Of a stretch of DNA of 64,000 nucleotides, positions 19,275 through 27,902 are shown piece by piece. The notes beneath the pieces are model-generated. The model was given only the letters and a program-made list of their open reading frames with translations. It had not been told where the DNA came from and did not search any database. Positions within the stretch are counted from its first letter, which is position 1, and each line of letters starts with the position of its first letter. The DNA is from Streptococcus mitis (GTDB lineage: Bacteria > Bacillota > Bacilli > Lactobacillales > Streptococcaceae): NCBI RefSeq assembly GCF_016658865.1, contig NZ_CP067992.1:1569001-1633000 (forward strand). Direction: 5' to 3'. The position numbers and the translations under genes are program-made.

Positions 19275-20141
19275 TTATCCTAGAGACTGATGATTAAACA
19301 AGGCATGGGTTGCTTGATGAATGTATTTTGCTGTTTCAGCATTGTTCATAGTGTAGAGATGCACTCCGGCAACATCCTGAGTTACCAAGTCCACGATTTG
19401 GTCCACCGCATAGGCAAGTCCTGCTGCTCTGAGCGACTCAGGGTCATGCTCATACTTGTCTAAGATGGCTTTAAATTTGCGTGGAAGGTGGATATTCTCA
19501 CAAGTCTTCAAGAGGCGGAGAGCCTGATTTCGATTCAGAATTGGCATAATCCCTGCATGAATAGGAACATCAATCCCAGCCAAAATGCACTTGTCTTGGA
19601 AATCATAGAAGCGCTCATTGTCAAAGAAAAGCTGGGTTACAAGGCTCGAACAGCCTGCATCTACTTTCTTCTTAAGATTTTGAATATCTGAAATCTGATT
19701 TGGTGAATCTGGATGACCTTCTGGATAACAAGCACCGACAATATCAAAGTGAGGGGCTTGTTCCTTGATGAACTCGATCAAGTCAGTTGCGTAGCGGAAA
19801 TCCTTTTGTGGTTCCACATCTGGAATAATATCCCCACGAAGAGCTAAGATTTTCTGCACCCCAACCTTGTCCAAGTCTGCAATAGTTTCAGCAACCTTGT
19901 CCTTAGTCAAATAGATGGCTGGCAAGTGGGCAATAGTCGGAATCGCTAAATCATTTTGGATAAAGTCAGCCAAACGGACCGTCGTTTCCTTGATATTAAA
20001 TTTATTATTGCTGGCAGTTACACTGATAAAGTGAGGGGCCAACTCCTGCATATCTTGAAGAGCAGAAATAATGTTATCATTACCCACGGCTGGGTTGGGA
20101 GGGAACACTTCAAATGAGAGTGACGGTGTTTGGCGTGACAT
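19275..20141 (-). CDS. metF: 5,10-methylenetetrahydrofolate reductase
   Basis: 288-residue flavoprotein making 5-methyl-THF for MetE. The start at 20141 (MSRQTPSLSFEVFPP) has AAAGG nine nt upstream; the ATG two codons earlier would be only 3 nt from it. FEVFPP, the catalytic Glu segment, and the barrel motifs HLPAIYLTKD, ALRGD and GCSSLVTQLFFDN are clear. It is located 100 bp downstream of metE, forming the metEF operon. Confidence 0.94.
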   Translation of the reverse strand: MSRQTPSLSFEVFPPNPAVGNDNIISALQDMQELAPHFISVTASNNKFNIKETTVRLADFIQNDLAIPTIAHLPAIYLTKDKVAETIADLDKVGVQKILALRGDIIPDVEPQKDFRYATDLIEFIKEQAPHFDIVGACYPEGHPDSPNQISDIQNLKKKVDAGCSSLVTQLFFDNERFYDFQDKCILAGIDVPIHAGIMPILNRNQALRLLKTCENIHLPRKFKAILDKYEHDPESLRAAGLAYAVDQIVDLVTQDVAGVHLYTMNNAETAKYIHQATHALFNHQSLG

Positions 20142-20243
20142 AGTCATTATCCTTTTCTAGTTGATTTTTTCGTTAGCTGGATTCCTAGAATCCAAGTGAA
20201 ACAGGCAGATTGACCAAACAGCGCTTATTGAGAAATTCTTATC

Positions 20244-22493
20244 TTACAATTTCTCACGCGCAGCTTTAGCTGCTTCAACAAGGCGGATCAAGCTTTCTTT
20301 TGTTTCTGGAATACCACGTGTTTTCAAACCACAGTCAGGGTTGATCCAAACTTTCTTGCTTGGCACTTTAGCAAGGATGGCTTCGATTGTGTGGTCGATT
20401 TCGCCTTCATTTGGTACACGAGGTGAGTGGATATCGTAAACCCCAGGTCCCACTTCTGTTTGGAAGTTTTTCGCTTTGAGTTCGTCCAAGATTTCAAGAT
20501 TTGAACGGCTAGCCTCAAATGAGATAACGTCCGCATCCAAGTTGTCGATAGCTGGGATGATATCTGTAAATTCTGAGTAACACATGTGAGTGTGGATTTG
20601 TGTATCTGGTGCTACTGTTGAGTGTACCAAGCGGAAGGCAGGAATTGCCCAGTCAAGGTAGTCTTCATACCAGTCGCTACGACGGAGTGGCAATTTCTCA
20701 CGAAGAGCAGCCTCGTCGATTTGGATGATTTTCACACCGGCAGCTTCAAGATCAAGCACTTCATCCTTGATAGCAAGGGCGATTTGAAGAGTTGAATCCT
20801 TGATAGAGATGTCTTCACGTGGGAATGACCAGTTGAGGATGGTAACAGGTCCAGTCAACATACCTTTAACAGGTTTGTTTGTACGGCTTTGTGCATAGCT
20901 AGACCATTTAACAGTGATAGGGTTAAGACGAGTGACATCACCCCAGATGATTGGTGGTTTCACCCCACGCATACCGTATGATTGTACCCAACCATTTTTA
21001 GAGAAGAGGTAACCTGACAAGTTTTGACCGAAGTACTCAACCATGTCGTTACGCTCAAATTCACCGTGAACAAGGACATCAAAATCGATATCTTCTTGCC
21101 ATTTGATCCATTCGTCAATTGTTTCAGCAAGGAAAGCGTCGTACTCTTCTTGAGACAATTCACCTTTACGGTAAGCCAAACGTTTCGCACGAACTTCTTT
21201 TGTTTGAGGGAATGAACCGATAGTTGTTGTTGGAAGAGCTGGAAGTTTGAAAGCTTCTTCTTGGATAGCTTCACGTTCTGCAAAAGCTGGCAAACGAGTG
21301 TAGTCTGCGTCTGTCAAGCCAGCGATACGCGCACGAAGTTCTGCATTTTCACCCACACGCTCAGTCGCAAAGAGTTCTTTGTTAGCTGCAAGAGCTTCTG
21401 CTCCTTGACCATTGCGGATAGCATCCAAGTCACGGATTTCGTCTAATTTTTCAACCGCAAAAGCAAAGTGGTTCAAGATAGCTGGTTCAAATTCTTCATT
21501 AGCTGTTGTGAAAGGCACATGAAGAAGTGAGCATGAGCTAGTCAAAACAATGTTTTCAGCTGGAATTTGCTCAAGAACAGCCAGGCTCTTTTCGTAGTTG
21601 TTACGCCAGATGTTTTTACCATTGACAATACCTGCATAGAGAGTCTTATCTGCTGGGAAACCACCTTTAACGAGTTCAAGAGTTTTCTTACCTTCAACGA
21701 AGTCAAGACCGATAGCATCAACTGGCAAGTTTACAAGATCAGCGTAAACGTCACGAACGTCTCCGAAGTAAGTTTGAAGCAAGACTTCAAGACCTTTTTT
21801 GTCAGCCAAGAGTTTGTTGTAAAGGTTCAAGAAGAGAGCTTTTTCTTCAGCTGTCAAGTCTTTTACAAGAGCAGCTTCATCCAATTGGATGCGAGTTGCA
21901 CCAAGTTCAGCCAATTTAGCAAAAACTTCTTGGTAAGCAGCTACTAAGCTGTCTACGAAGTCCTCTGCTTTCACTCCTTCTTCAAAGTCTGACAATTGAA
22001 GGAAAGTGAATGGACCTACAAGAACAGGACGAGTGTTGAGACCAAGTTCTTTAGCTTCTTGGAACTCATCGAAAATCTTGTGACCTGCAAGTTTAACTTG
22101 AGTGTCTTTTTCAAATTTAGGAACGATGTAGTGGTAGTTGGTGTTGAACCATTTCTTCATTGGAAGGGCGCGAACATCCCCTTTTTCTCCTTGGTAACCA
22201 CGACCCAAAGCGAAGTAGCGCTCGAGGTCAGACAAGTCCAAGTTTTGAACGGAAGCAGGCACCACGTTGAAAAGGAAAGCTGCATCTAGGAAGTTGTCAT
22301 AGTGAGAAAAGTCATTTGATGGGATTTCAGTGATGCCTTTTTCTTTGACAATGTTCCAGTGTTTAGCACGCAAGTCTTTTGCGGCTGCAAGGAGTTCTTC
22401 TTCTGAGATTTCTTTTCTAAAATATTTTTCAGTTGTAAATTTTAATTCGCGGAATTCGCCCAAACGAGGGAAACCGATGATTGTAGTTGACAT
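20244..22493 (-). CDS. metE: cobalamin-independent methionine synthase
   Basis: 749 residues from ATG 22493, which follows a strong GGAGGA; the open frame extends 48 codons upstream but without family resemblance. It has two barrel domains. Zinc ligands are visible in the C-terminal half as HTHMCYSEF and the late NPDCGLKTR. It transfers methyl from 5-methyl-THF polyglutamate to homocysteine. An upstream MET-box predicts control by a LysR-type MetR/MtaR regulator. Confidence 0.96.
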   Translation of the reverse strand: MSTTIIGFPRLGEFRELKFTTEKYFRKEISEEELLAAAKDLRAKHWNIVKEKGITEIPSNDFSHYDNFLDAAFLFNVVPASVQNLDLSDLERYFALGRGYQGEKGDVRALPMKKWFNTNYHYIVPKFEKDTQVKLAGHKIFDEFQEAKELGLNTRPVLVGPFTFLQLSDFEEGVKAEDFVDSLVAAYQEVFAKLAELGATRIQLDEAALVKDLTAEEKALFLNLYNKLLADKKGLEVLLQTYFGDVRDVYADLVNLPVDAIGLDFVEGKKTLELVKGGFPADKTLYAGIVNGKNIWRNNYEKSLAVLEQIPAENIVLTSSCSLLHVPFTTANEEFEPAILNHFAFAVEKLDEIRDLDAIRNGQGAEALAANKELFATERVGENAELRARIAGLTDADYTRLPAFAEREAIQEEAFKLPALPTTTIGSFPQTKEVRAKRLAYRKGELSQEEYDAFLAETIDEWIKWQEDIDFDVLVHGEFERNDMVEYFGQNLSGYLFSKNGWVQSYGMRGVKPPIIWGDVTRLNPITVKWSSYAQSRTNKPVKGMLTGPVTILNWSFPREDISIKDSTLQIALAIKDEVLDLEAAGVKIIQIDEAALREKLPLRRSDWYEDYLDWAIPAFRLVHSTVAPDTQIHTHMCYSEFTDIIPAIDNLDADVISFEASRSNLEILDELKAKNFQTEVGPGVYDIHSPRVPNEGEIDHTIEAILAKVPSKKVWINPDCGLKTRGIPETKESLIRLVEAAKAAREKL

Positions 22494-22573
22494 GATGTGT
22501 CCTCCAAAATTTGTTGTTGAAACTATCTTAACAGAAAAGAAATCATCTGTATAATTGTAAAAAATTAGGCTTT

Positions 22574-22594
22574 GATATAGTTTGAAACTATATC
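22574..22594. promoter_or_regulatory. MET-box (MetR/MtaR operator) of metE
   Basis: Perfect dyad GATATAGTTT-G-AAACTATATC, containing TATAGTTTnAAACTATA, the LysR-type MET-box known for streptococcal methionine genes. A half-site (ATAGTTTCAAC, minus strand) recurs nearer metE, around 22519-22530. Confidence 0.8.
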
Positions 22595-22766
22595 TCTGTT
22601 TTAGACAAAAGAAAAAGACCTGAGACAAATACCTCAAATCCTTTGTGTAGCTTGTTTTAAAGCCGTATTCCAGTTAGAATACTCAATCGCGTTATTAGTA
22701 ATTCTTATAAGTGACTATGGCTTGTTATTAGAAAAGACTATAGGTTGATTTTTCTTTTGTAATTCT

Positions 22767-22845
22767 GATATTTCCCTGAAAAAGTGCGGACGGGAGGTAA
22801 AATTATCCAGTGGATGATTTTAGCCAACCAAGTAATTTCATCCCT
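22767..22845. repeat. truncated copy C of the structured element
   Basis: GATATTTCCC followed by AGTGCGGACGGGAG aligns with the reverse complement of 5883-5912 over 30 positions with no gap and six mismatches. After a hairpin (TAAAATTATCC / GGATGATTTTA) comes AATTTCATCCCT, matching copy A again. The rest of the element (P3, P4 and the closing strands) is missing. The sequence instead runs into the 3' end of the HTH gene. The remainder of the metE-HTH gap (22595-22766) shows nothing else I can support. Confidence 0.6.
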
Positions 22846-22846
22846 A

Positions 22847-23140
22847 TCAACCTTTTTTCTGTTCAAGTGGGACGACTGCTAGTGTCTTTCCTAAACTAGC
22901 TAGGACTTTTAAGACTGTGTCCAACTGAGGACTTGTCTTTCCTGTTTCCATCCTAGCTATGACAGGCTGGCTTACTCCACTAAGTTCTTCTAGCTTTTTC
23001 TGACTGATTCCTTGTTCATGCCTAGCCTCAATCAGCTCACTCATAATAGCCACTCGCATATCACTTTCAAGGATTTCCTCCTTGGTAAATAGTTCAGACC
23101 GGACATCCTTCCAATTACTCCCAATGGCACTATTCTTCAT
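22847..23140 (-). CDS. XRE-family antitoxin-like HTH protein
   Basis: 97 residues from ATG 23140. An XRE helix-turn-helix spans about 36-90: RHEQGISQKKLEELSGVSQP and ARMETGKTSPQLDTVLKVLASLG. This is the HigA-type antitoxin of tandem toxin-antitoxin loci in which the toxin gene comes first. Here the start overlaps the last codons of a toxin remnant (23130-23186), so the antitoxin appears orphaned. It may survive as an autoregulator or as an anti-addiction factor. Confidence 0.8.
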   Translation of the reverse strand: MKNSAIGSNWKDVRSELFTKEEILESDMRVAIMSELIEARHEQGISQKKLEELSGVSQPVIARMETGKTSPQLDTVLKVLASLGKTLAVVPLEQKKG

Positions 23141-23186
23141 CACTTAACCCTCTTTCTTTTAAGTCCTTCAGTTCACGCTGTGCTTC
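23130..23186 (-). pseudogene. remnant of a RelE/HigB-type toxin
   Basis: The minus-strand frame encodes EAQRELKDLKERGLSDEE then TAG, with the antitoxin ATG overlapping the last codons. The sequence and overlap are typical of the C-terminus of Gp49/HigB-like toxins. An in-frame TAA sits directly upstream (23187-23189) and no further toxin sequence is visible, so only about 18 codons remain. Confidence 0.55.
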
Positions 23187-23241
23187 TTAGAAATTATAAC
23201 TTAAAAGTTATTAAAAGTACATCTGGACACTCATAAAAAGA

Positions 23242-23267
23242 AGACCTTATAATCATTCTAAAGGTCT
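23242..23267. terminator. terminator of the glycosylase gene pair
   Basis: AGACCTT / AAGGTCT stem flanked by A- and T-rich runs on both strands, 60 bp past the stop at 23327. Confidence 0.7.
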
Positions 23268-23326
23268 CATTTTTATTATTCGAAAAAATTACGAGAAGAG
23301 TTATAAAGTACTGATAATTCTTACGT

Positions 23327-23692
23327 TTACTCTAGCTCTATCCCCTTCTCTCGGAGATTAGCTAAACACTCCTCATAGTAGGTAGCGTCATGTTCGCTGT
23401 ATATAGGGTTAGTCAACTTCTCCTCTGCTAAATCTTCATAGAGAGGGCAGGTCTTGCCACGGTAGTTCTTGTCCAGCCACTCCGGGCTGACATTGTAGCC
23501 ACGGCTAGCCATCTCCTCCATGATCAAGCGATGATAGGCATAGAGACGATAGGGCGAGTAGGTAAAGACATAGTCCACCGTCGCATGCTTTCTGCCCCAG
23601 CCATTGCCACGTAGGGCGCAACACTCTCGATGTTGCCCCAAAAGCTGAGGCCGGGGAAGTTGTGAAATCAAAGTCTCATGCCAAAGTCTCAT
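23327..23692 (-). CDS. pyrimidine-dimer DNA glycosylase family protein
   Basis: 121 residues resembling T4 endonuclease V and the TIGR02328 family. The opening MRLWHETLISQLPRPQLLGQ, then HRECCALRG, a central YSPYRLYAYHRLIMEEM and RGYNVSPEW parallel the endonuclease V helices. Members cut DNA at UV-induced pyrimidine dimers; activity here is inferred. It overlaps the upstream DUF1722 gene by 17 nt, so the two are translated together. Confidence 0.7.
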   Translation of the reverse strand: MRLWHETLISQLPRPQLLGQHRECCALRGNGWGRKHATVDYVFTYSPYRLYAYHRLIMEEMASRGYNVSPEWLDKNYRGKTCPLYEDLAEEKLTNPIYSEHDATYYEECLANLREKGIELE

Positions 23693-24080
23693 GGGAATCT
23701 CCTTTCAGTAACGTTGAATGTTGCAAATAGGTATTTGGATAGCGTTCAAGCAAATCTCGAGTCTTAGCAATCACATCTTCCTTAGAAGCCTGGCCAAAGC
23801 GATAGTGATCCAGCAAGAGCATGTAGTCCTTGCGCTCAGCATCTGTCGCTTTCTTTTTAAAATAGCCCCAAATATGCTGAAAGGCATTGCAAACCTGACC
23901 CCTGTGTTCTGGGATTTGACAAGCACGGTTGATCAGTTCTTGAACCTGACTCACCTCCACCTCTTCATTCTTGAGATACTGACGAATCTCATTGTAAATA
24001 TTGCTAGAATGACTCAAAACGAGGTATTTGTTTCTCGCCCAGAGTTGCTGGCAAAGGGCACGTTGGTTGTTATTATTCAT
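23676..24080 (-). CDS. DUF1722 (YbgA-like) protein
   Basis: 134 residues with the DUF1722 pattern W-x-x-x-KYLVLSHS-x-x-Y near residue 14, a central GYFKKK and a late LLDHYRFG. In other bacteria DUF1722 occurs fused to or near photolyase and other DNA-repair genes, which fits its coupling to the dimer glycosylase. Its molecular role is not established. Confidence 0.7.
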   Translation of the reverse strand: MNNNNQRALCQQLWARNKYLVLSHSSNIYNEIRQYLKNEEVEVSQVQELINRACQIPEHRGQVCNAFQHIWGYFKKKATDAERKDYMLLLDHYRFGQASKEDVIAKTRDLLERYPNTYLQHSTLLKGDSHETLA

Positions 24081-24099
24081 ATTTGAGATTATACCATGT

Positions 24100-24372
24100 T
24101 TACTCTATGATTTCCGCAATTTTTACATCGTAGATACTTTGAAGATTGAGCCAAGTTATCATCGAGATATTAGTGATCTTTGCTAACTTCCGAGCAATAT
24201 CATTACTAATTGATTCCTCACCATTCACTAACTTATAGAGCTTCATTTCAGAAATTCCTAAACGCTCCGCAAATCCCTTTTGCGTTACGTTATAATCTTC
24301 AATCAACTCCTCAACATACTGACCTGGATGAAAAGCAATTAGGTCTTTGTATTCAACAATTTTATTAGTCAT
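24100..24372 (-). CDS. HigA-family antitoxin
   Basis: 90 residues opening with the HigA hallmark FHPGQYVEELIEDYNVTQ, then the XRE helix-turn-helix (FAERLGISEMKLYKLVNGEES). The gene would normally follow a HigB toxin. Here only a possible toxin tail (24365-24454) precedes it, then the RloB-like gene. It ends 20 nt before the DUF1722 gene, so the three small genes may form one transcript. Confidence 0.8.
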   Translation of the reverse strand: MTNKIVEYKDLIAFHPGQYVEELIEDYNVTQKGFAERLGISEMKLYKLVNGEESISNDIARKLAKITNISMITWLNLQSIYDVKIAEIIE

Positions 24373-24454
24373 AGTGATTACTGACCTCCTCTATTTTTAG
24401 AATTTCGATTTCTTGCCGACTAGAAATAACTCCAAAAGTATCAGTCCTATACAT
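24365..24454 (-). pseudogene. possible HigB toxin C-terminal remnant
   Basis: A 29-codon frame ends in ILKIEEVSNHYD, resembling the V-x-x-I-E-E-I-S-x-H-Y-E ending of many HigB killer proteins. Its stop overlaps the antitoxin ATG, as in intact higBA operons. Its start lies inside the end of the RloB-like gene, so the rest of the toxin is absent. An unrelated short frame is the alternative. Confidence 0.4.
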
Positions 24455-25220
24455 TGCTCTCCATTTTTTTATCCTTGTAGGATTGAATCTTGTCAAATAA
24501 TATAGCCAAATTAGAATATCCTTGCATCATTTCATGCTGTTTTATAAATTCCCAGCTTTCTTCATAATCGTCTGCTGGGCATCTGCTCTTGAAAAATGCT
24601 AAAATCTCATCTAATCCCTCGTCACCTTTTTCATCATACTGGTCAATAAAATTATCAGCAGCTTCCTGCTTTTCATAATCTGGTAATAATTTTTCAAATA
24701 AAACATGCTCTAAATTGACAGAATTATAATATACATAACAAGAAACTTGTATTCTATTGATTGTGAGTGACTCACCTTCTTTTAACAACTGAGCAAGTTT
24801 TCTAGACTTTCTTTGTCTAGTTTCTACTATCTCGACTTTTTTTTCTTGTGTCGAAAATAATAGTCTTTGAGTTTCTATATCATATTGAAATGAATCTTTT
24901 GGTTCGATAGAACTATCAATCACTAGAGACATTGGATCGATATATATTCCATCAGTGTCTGTGACAAAAGCAACAAAAAGTAAATCCTTTGCTTTCAATT
25001 TCTTTTTATCCAATTCCTCAGTAATTCTATCACTTGCAATTTTAGGACCAGACGAAAGAGAATATCTTCTATCAGAAAAAACATCCCCATATATTACTTT
25101 TAGTGTAATATGTAACTGATTCAATTGTTTTACTAATGAGTCTGTCACAAAACCTACTACAGTTTCATCAGATTCACCCTCTACGAATATTAGAATAACC
25201 TTTCTACTTTTATTTGCCAA
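24447..25220 (-). CDS. RloB/TOPRIM-like effector paired with an ATPase
   Basis: 257 residues. The N-terminus has the TOPRIM-type acidic signature FVEGESDET (about 12-20) with a second acidic cluster FVTDTDG near 90, the arrangement of metal-dependent TOPRIM nucleases in the RloB and AbiLii families. It overlaps the ATPase gene by 11 nt, so the two are a coupled pair. Such ATPase plus TOPRIM pairs (RloA/RloB, AbiL, PARIS AriA/AriB) protect against phage, often by harming the host cell. The exact family is not settled here. Base composition is AT-rich. Confidence 0.65.
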   Translation of the reverse strand: MANKSRKVILIFVEGESDETVVGFVTDSLVKQLNQLHITLKVIYGDVFSDRRYSLSSGPKIASDRITEELDKKKLKAKDLLFVAFVTDTDGIYIDPMSLVIDSSIEPKDSFQYDIETQRLLFSTQEKKVEIVETRQRKSRKLAQLLKEGESLTINRIQVSCYVYYNSVNLEHVLFEKLLPDYEKQEAADNFIDQYDEKGDEGLDEILAFFKSRCPADDYEESWEFIKQHEMMQGYSNLAILFDKIQSYKDKKMESNV

Positions 25221-26577
25221 GTTTCATACCTGCCTTTCTCAAAGCACGTTTAATTTTACTATTAGATACTCCTTGGTAGAGTTCTTCCGCTTGACCTCCA
25301 ACCTGTATAGCTCGCAAATAGGTATCTCTCAAATTATTACTTGGTTTTATCCCTGTAAGTCGAATATAACGATTTGTAGGAGAAGTTGTTGAAAATACAA
25401 CTTTATAAGAAGGAAGCTTCTCTAAAACACGCAAATTATGAGAGGTAAAAATGAGTTGTCCCTTAGCACTTTCAGAAAAAATTTCAATTAGTTCCCCAAG
25501 TAGATATTCAAATACTCCAGCATCCAATTCGTCTATAATAGCTATAATATTTTCCTTATTATAGACCTCTACCAAGAATCCAAGCATACTAATAATCTTA
25601 CGTATACCTTCTGATTCATGTTTTAAAGAAAATCTCTTACCTGCACGATTAGAAATGAAGTTGACCTTTTTATATTTTTCTCCATCTGAATGGGTCTCTG
25701 TTTCTCCAGTTTCCATTTCAAGTGTCAAGTCAGGTATAATAATAGGAACAATTTCATTCAAATAAGTAATTGTCCCATCATATACAGGATAAAGTTCTTC
25801 AGGTATTGAAAATCCACCATTTTGAAGAGACATTGGAATAATTCCTTGAAAACTAAGATGAGATTCACGGTTATGATAGTTGATTGTCACTGGAGTGACT
25901 TCTCCACCTGTCATACTAGATAATTCCTGATTAAATATCCTTAAATTTTGACAGAATTCCTCCATTACTCCATATATTTCAACAAGAGTAGAAAGTTCTT
26001 TCTTTCCTGATGCAGTGATGAAAGAACGTAATTCATTTGAAAAAAGGAAGGAACGATTATCATCAGTAATAGTTTTTGTTAATACACTAATCGCATCTTT
26101 CCCCATAATGCTTCTTTGAGATTTTAAAGTCCCTGTGTGTTGAGGTTTCACAGAATCAAAATTACTTCCCTCATACTCATATCTCATTAGATAACGATAT
26201 CTAGCACCACTTTCTAAGGGTCTATAGCCAATCTCTTCTTTTATTACTATTATATCTTGACTACCTGTAGGCTCACTTGCAGCAAACTTTACTTTATACC
26301 AAATATTATAACGTTCTGGGACTTCTAACTCTAGCGTAATGTTATTTTCACCCACTTTGTCTATAGCATTAAAGATACCCTTTTTATGAGGTGGAATAGA
26401 CCCACCTCTTATTAAAGCAGCCAATACTTCAAATACATCTACAACTGCAGTTTTCCCGGATCCATTCTGACCGTAAATACCCGTAACATTGATAAAGTCT
26501 GATTTATTCTGAAAATCTATCACTCCATATTGAACGTTTTTTATGTTTTCTATAACAATACTCTTTAACTTCACCAT
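25210..26577 (-). CDS. AAA/ABC-type ATPase of a defence pair (RloA/AbiLi/AriA-like)
   Basis: 455 residues from ATG 26577 (AAGGAG nine nt upstream); an in-frame start 28 codons earlier lies in the terminator-rich gap. Motifs are Walker A GQNGSGKTAV near residue 39, an ABC-like region HESEGIRKIISMLG, Walker B IIAIIDELDAG near 350 and the switch His in FTSHNLRVLEKL. This is the AAA_15/AAA_21 architecture of SMC-like defence ATPases. It has its own promoter and is separated from hsdS by a terminator. Confidence 0.75.
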   Translation of the reverse strand: MVKLKSIVIENIKNVQYGVIDFQNKSDFINVTGIYGQNGSGKTAVVDVFEVLAALIRGGSIPPHKKGIFNAIDKVGENNITLELEVPERYNIWYKVKFAASEPTGSQDIIVIKEEIGYRPLESGARYRYLMRYEYEGSNFDSVKPQHTGTLKSQRSIMGKDAISVLTKTITDDNRSFLFSNELRSFITASGKKELSTLVEIYGVMEEFCQNLRIFNQELSSMTGGEVTPVTINYHNRESHLSFQGIIPMSLQNGGFSIPEELYPVYDGTITYLNEIVPIIIPDLTLEMETGETETHSDGEKYKKVNFISNRAGKRFSLKHESEGIRKIISMLGFLVEVYNKENIIAIIDELDAGVFEYLLGELIEIFSESAKGQLIFTSHNLRVLEKLPSYKVVFSTTSPTNRYIRLTGIKPSNNLRDTYLRAIQVGGQAEELYQGVSNSKIKRALRKAGMKLGK

Positions 26578-26610
26578 AGATTCCAGCTCCTTATTTCCCA
26601 ATTTTAATCT

Positions 26611-26619
26611 ATTATACCA
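26611..26619 (-). promoter_or_regulatory. extended -10 promoter of the ATPase/TOPRIM pair
   Basis: TGGTATAAT on the minus strand (TGn-extended -10), 34 nt before the ATPase ATG and directly after the hsdS terminator stem. Confidence 0.65.
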
Positions 26620-26647
26620 AAAAAAGTCATTTTGTATGACTTTTTTT
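26619..26647. terminator. terminator after hsdS
   Basis: AAAAAGTCA / TGACTTTTT stem with A/T runs on both sides, ending the hsd operon. Confidence 0.8.
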
Positions 26648-26699
26648 ATTATATTTTTCAAAAAAAGTTTGTTTTATTTTTTAAAAAAAGGAATTTCCC

Positions 26700-27902
26700 C
26701 TACTCCACCTTCACCTGTCCATTCATCAGCATTGGCAAGAGCCAATCGCGAAGTTGGGTGAGTTGTTCTACTTCAATTTGAATGGACTTTCTTTTCTCAA
26801 AACTTGCCTTAGTTATAGATCTATATTTTTCTATAATTTCTTTATTCGGAATAATAATTTTTAATGGAACTAAACTAGTTCTAGTAAGTTGCTTTTGAAC
26901 TGAACCAGTAATTACCGAGGATATAGATAAGGATAAAAGTAAATTACTTATATAATCAATATTATATATATCATCTTTTGGTTTAACAACCATTGAATTT
27001 CCTGTAATCCAAGAATATGGTCGTGTTATATTTATTATTCCACAATTGCCACGACAACTAATTGTCACCATACTATCTTCATGGTTATATTCAGAATATC
27101 GTCCAATAATTCCATTAGCACCGTAAACTAAATACTCACCATCCTCTATCATGTCTTTATCAGAGATTGTTTTTGGCTGATATAAATCAGCAAACTCACC
27201 AAGTATAGAGTTTCCCCACCCCTCTGGGATTTCGCGTTTAAGTTCTGGGCTATAGACCATCTTTCCGCCTGATGATTTGTAGGGTTTGCCATTCTGGTCT
27301 GGGAAATCAAACTGCACAAACCAGTAGTCATAGAGGGTCTTAGCCATGGCTTCCAACTCTTGGTTGATTTGGTTGTTGATTTGTTTTTTCTTTTCTAACG
27401 AATAAAGGAAATCACCAATTTTCTTTTGAGTATCAAAATCTGGTAGCATAATTTCAAGATATGAAAACATCGCCTCATTGAAACTAGCTCTTAGTGTCAT
27501 TACAGTATTATTTATTATTGTTCTTCTAAACAAAGGACTTCTTAAATAAAAAGCCATGAATTTAGGATAAACAATTGTTTTATCAACCGGCCTAAGTCTT
27601 TTCAAAAATCCACTGAAACTAGCTTCAGGATAATCCTTCAAAGCAACTGAAGACATAGCCAATTCATCAACTGTTTCACTAGTGCGTGTTAAAAATATAT
27701 CACCCTCATTTATTGAGTATTTTTGCTTCTCACCATCTGTCGTATCCATTAAATCAATTAAACTGTCTGGCAAAAAATAATTATTAAAAACAACAGAGAA
27801 TGAAAGAAATGGTGAACCGTGTCCCGCTTGCTCTTTAGTTGAAGAAATTCCTGAACTCATTTCATAAAGTTCTGATAATTTATATTTTTTCCACTCACTC
27901 AT
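26700..27902 (-). CDS. hsdS: type I restriction system specificity subunit
   Basis: 400 residues with two half-subunits. The first target recognition domain is about 1-150, followed by a helical spacer (LYSLEKKKQINNQINQELEA), then a second domain from about 215 opening with REIPEGWGNSILGEF. The final helix LTQLRDWLLPMLMNGQVKVE is typical. It sets the DNA sequence methylated and cut. It overlaps the hsdM stop by 8 nt. No second hsdS, inverted repeat or recombinase is nearby, so it is not a phase-variable cassette. Confidence 0.93.
   Translation of the reverse strand: MSEWKKYKLSELYEMSSGISSTKEQAGHGSPFLSFSVVFNNYFLPDSLIDLMDTTDGEKQKYSINEGDIFLTRTSETVDELAMSSVALKDYPEASFSGFLKRLRPVDKTIVYPKFMAFYLRSPLFRRTIINNTVMTLRASFNEAMFSYLEIMLPDFDTQKKIGDFLYSLEKKKQINNQINQELEAMAKTLYDYWFVQFDFPDQNGKPYKSSGGKMVYSPELKREIPEGWGNSILGEFADLYQPKTISDKDMIEDGEYLVYGANGIIGRYSEYNHEDSMVTISCRGNCGIINITRPYSWITGNSMVVKPKDDIYNIDYISNLLLSLSISSVITGSVQKQLTRTSLVPLKIIIPNKEIIEKYRSITKASFEKRKSIQIEVEQLTQLRDWLLPMLMNGQVKVE

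Noticed and set aside
22494..22637. N-terminal extension of metE
   Set aside because: GGAGGA directly precedes ATG 22493, the family N-terminus, and the extension crosses the MET-box region.
22601..22660. Terminator hairpin near the metE promoter
   Set aside because: Only a 4-bp stem (TGAG/CTCA) precedes the T run; too weak to call.
26700..27902. Phase-variable hsdS cassette
   Set aside because: There is one hsdS only, no inverted-repeat target recognition domains and no recombinase nearby.
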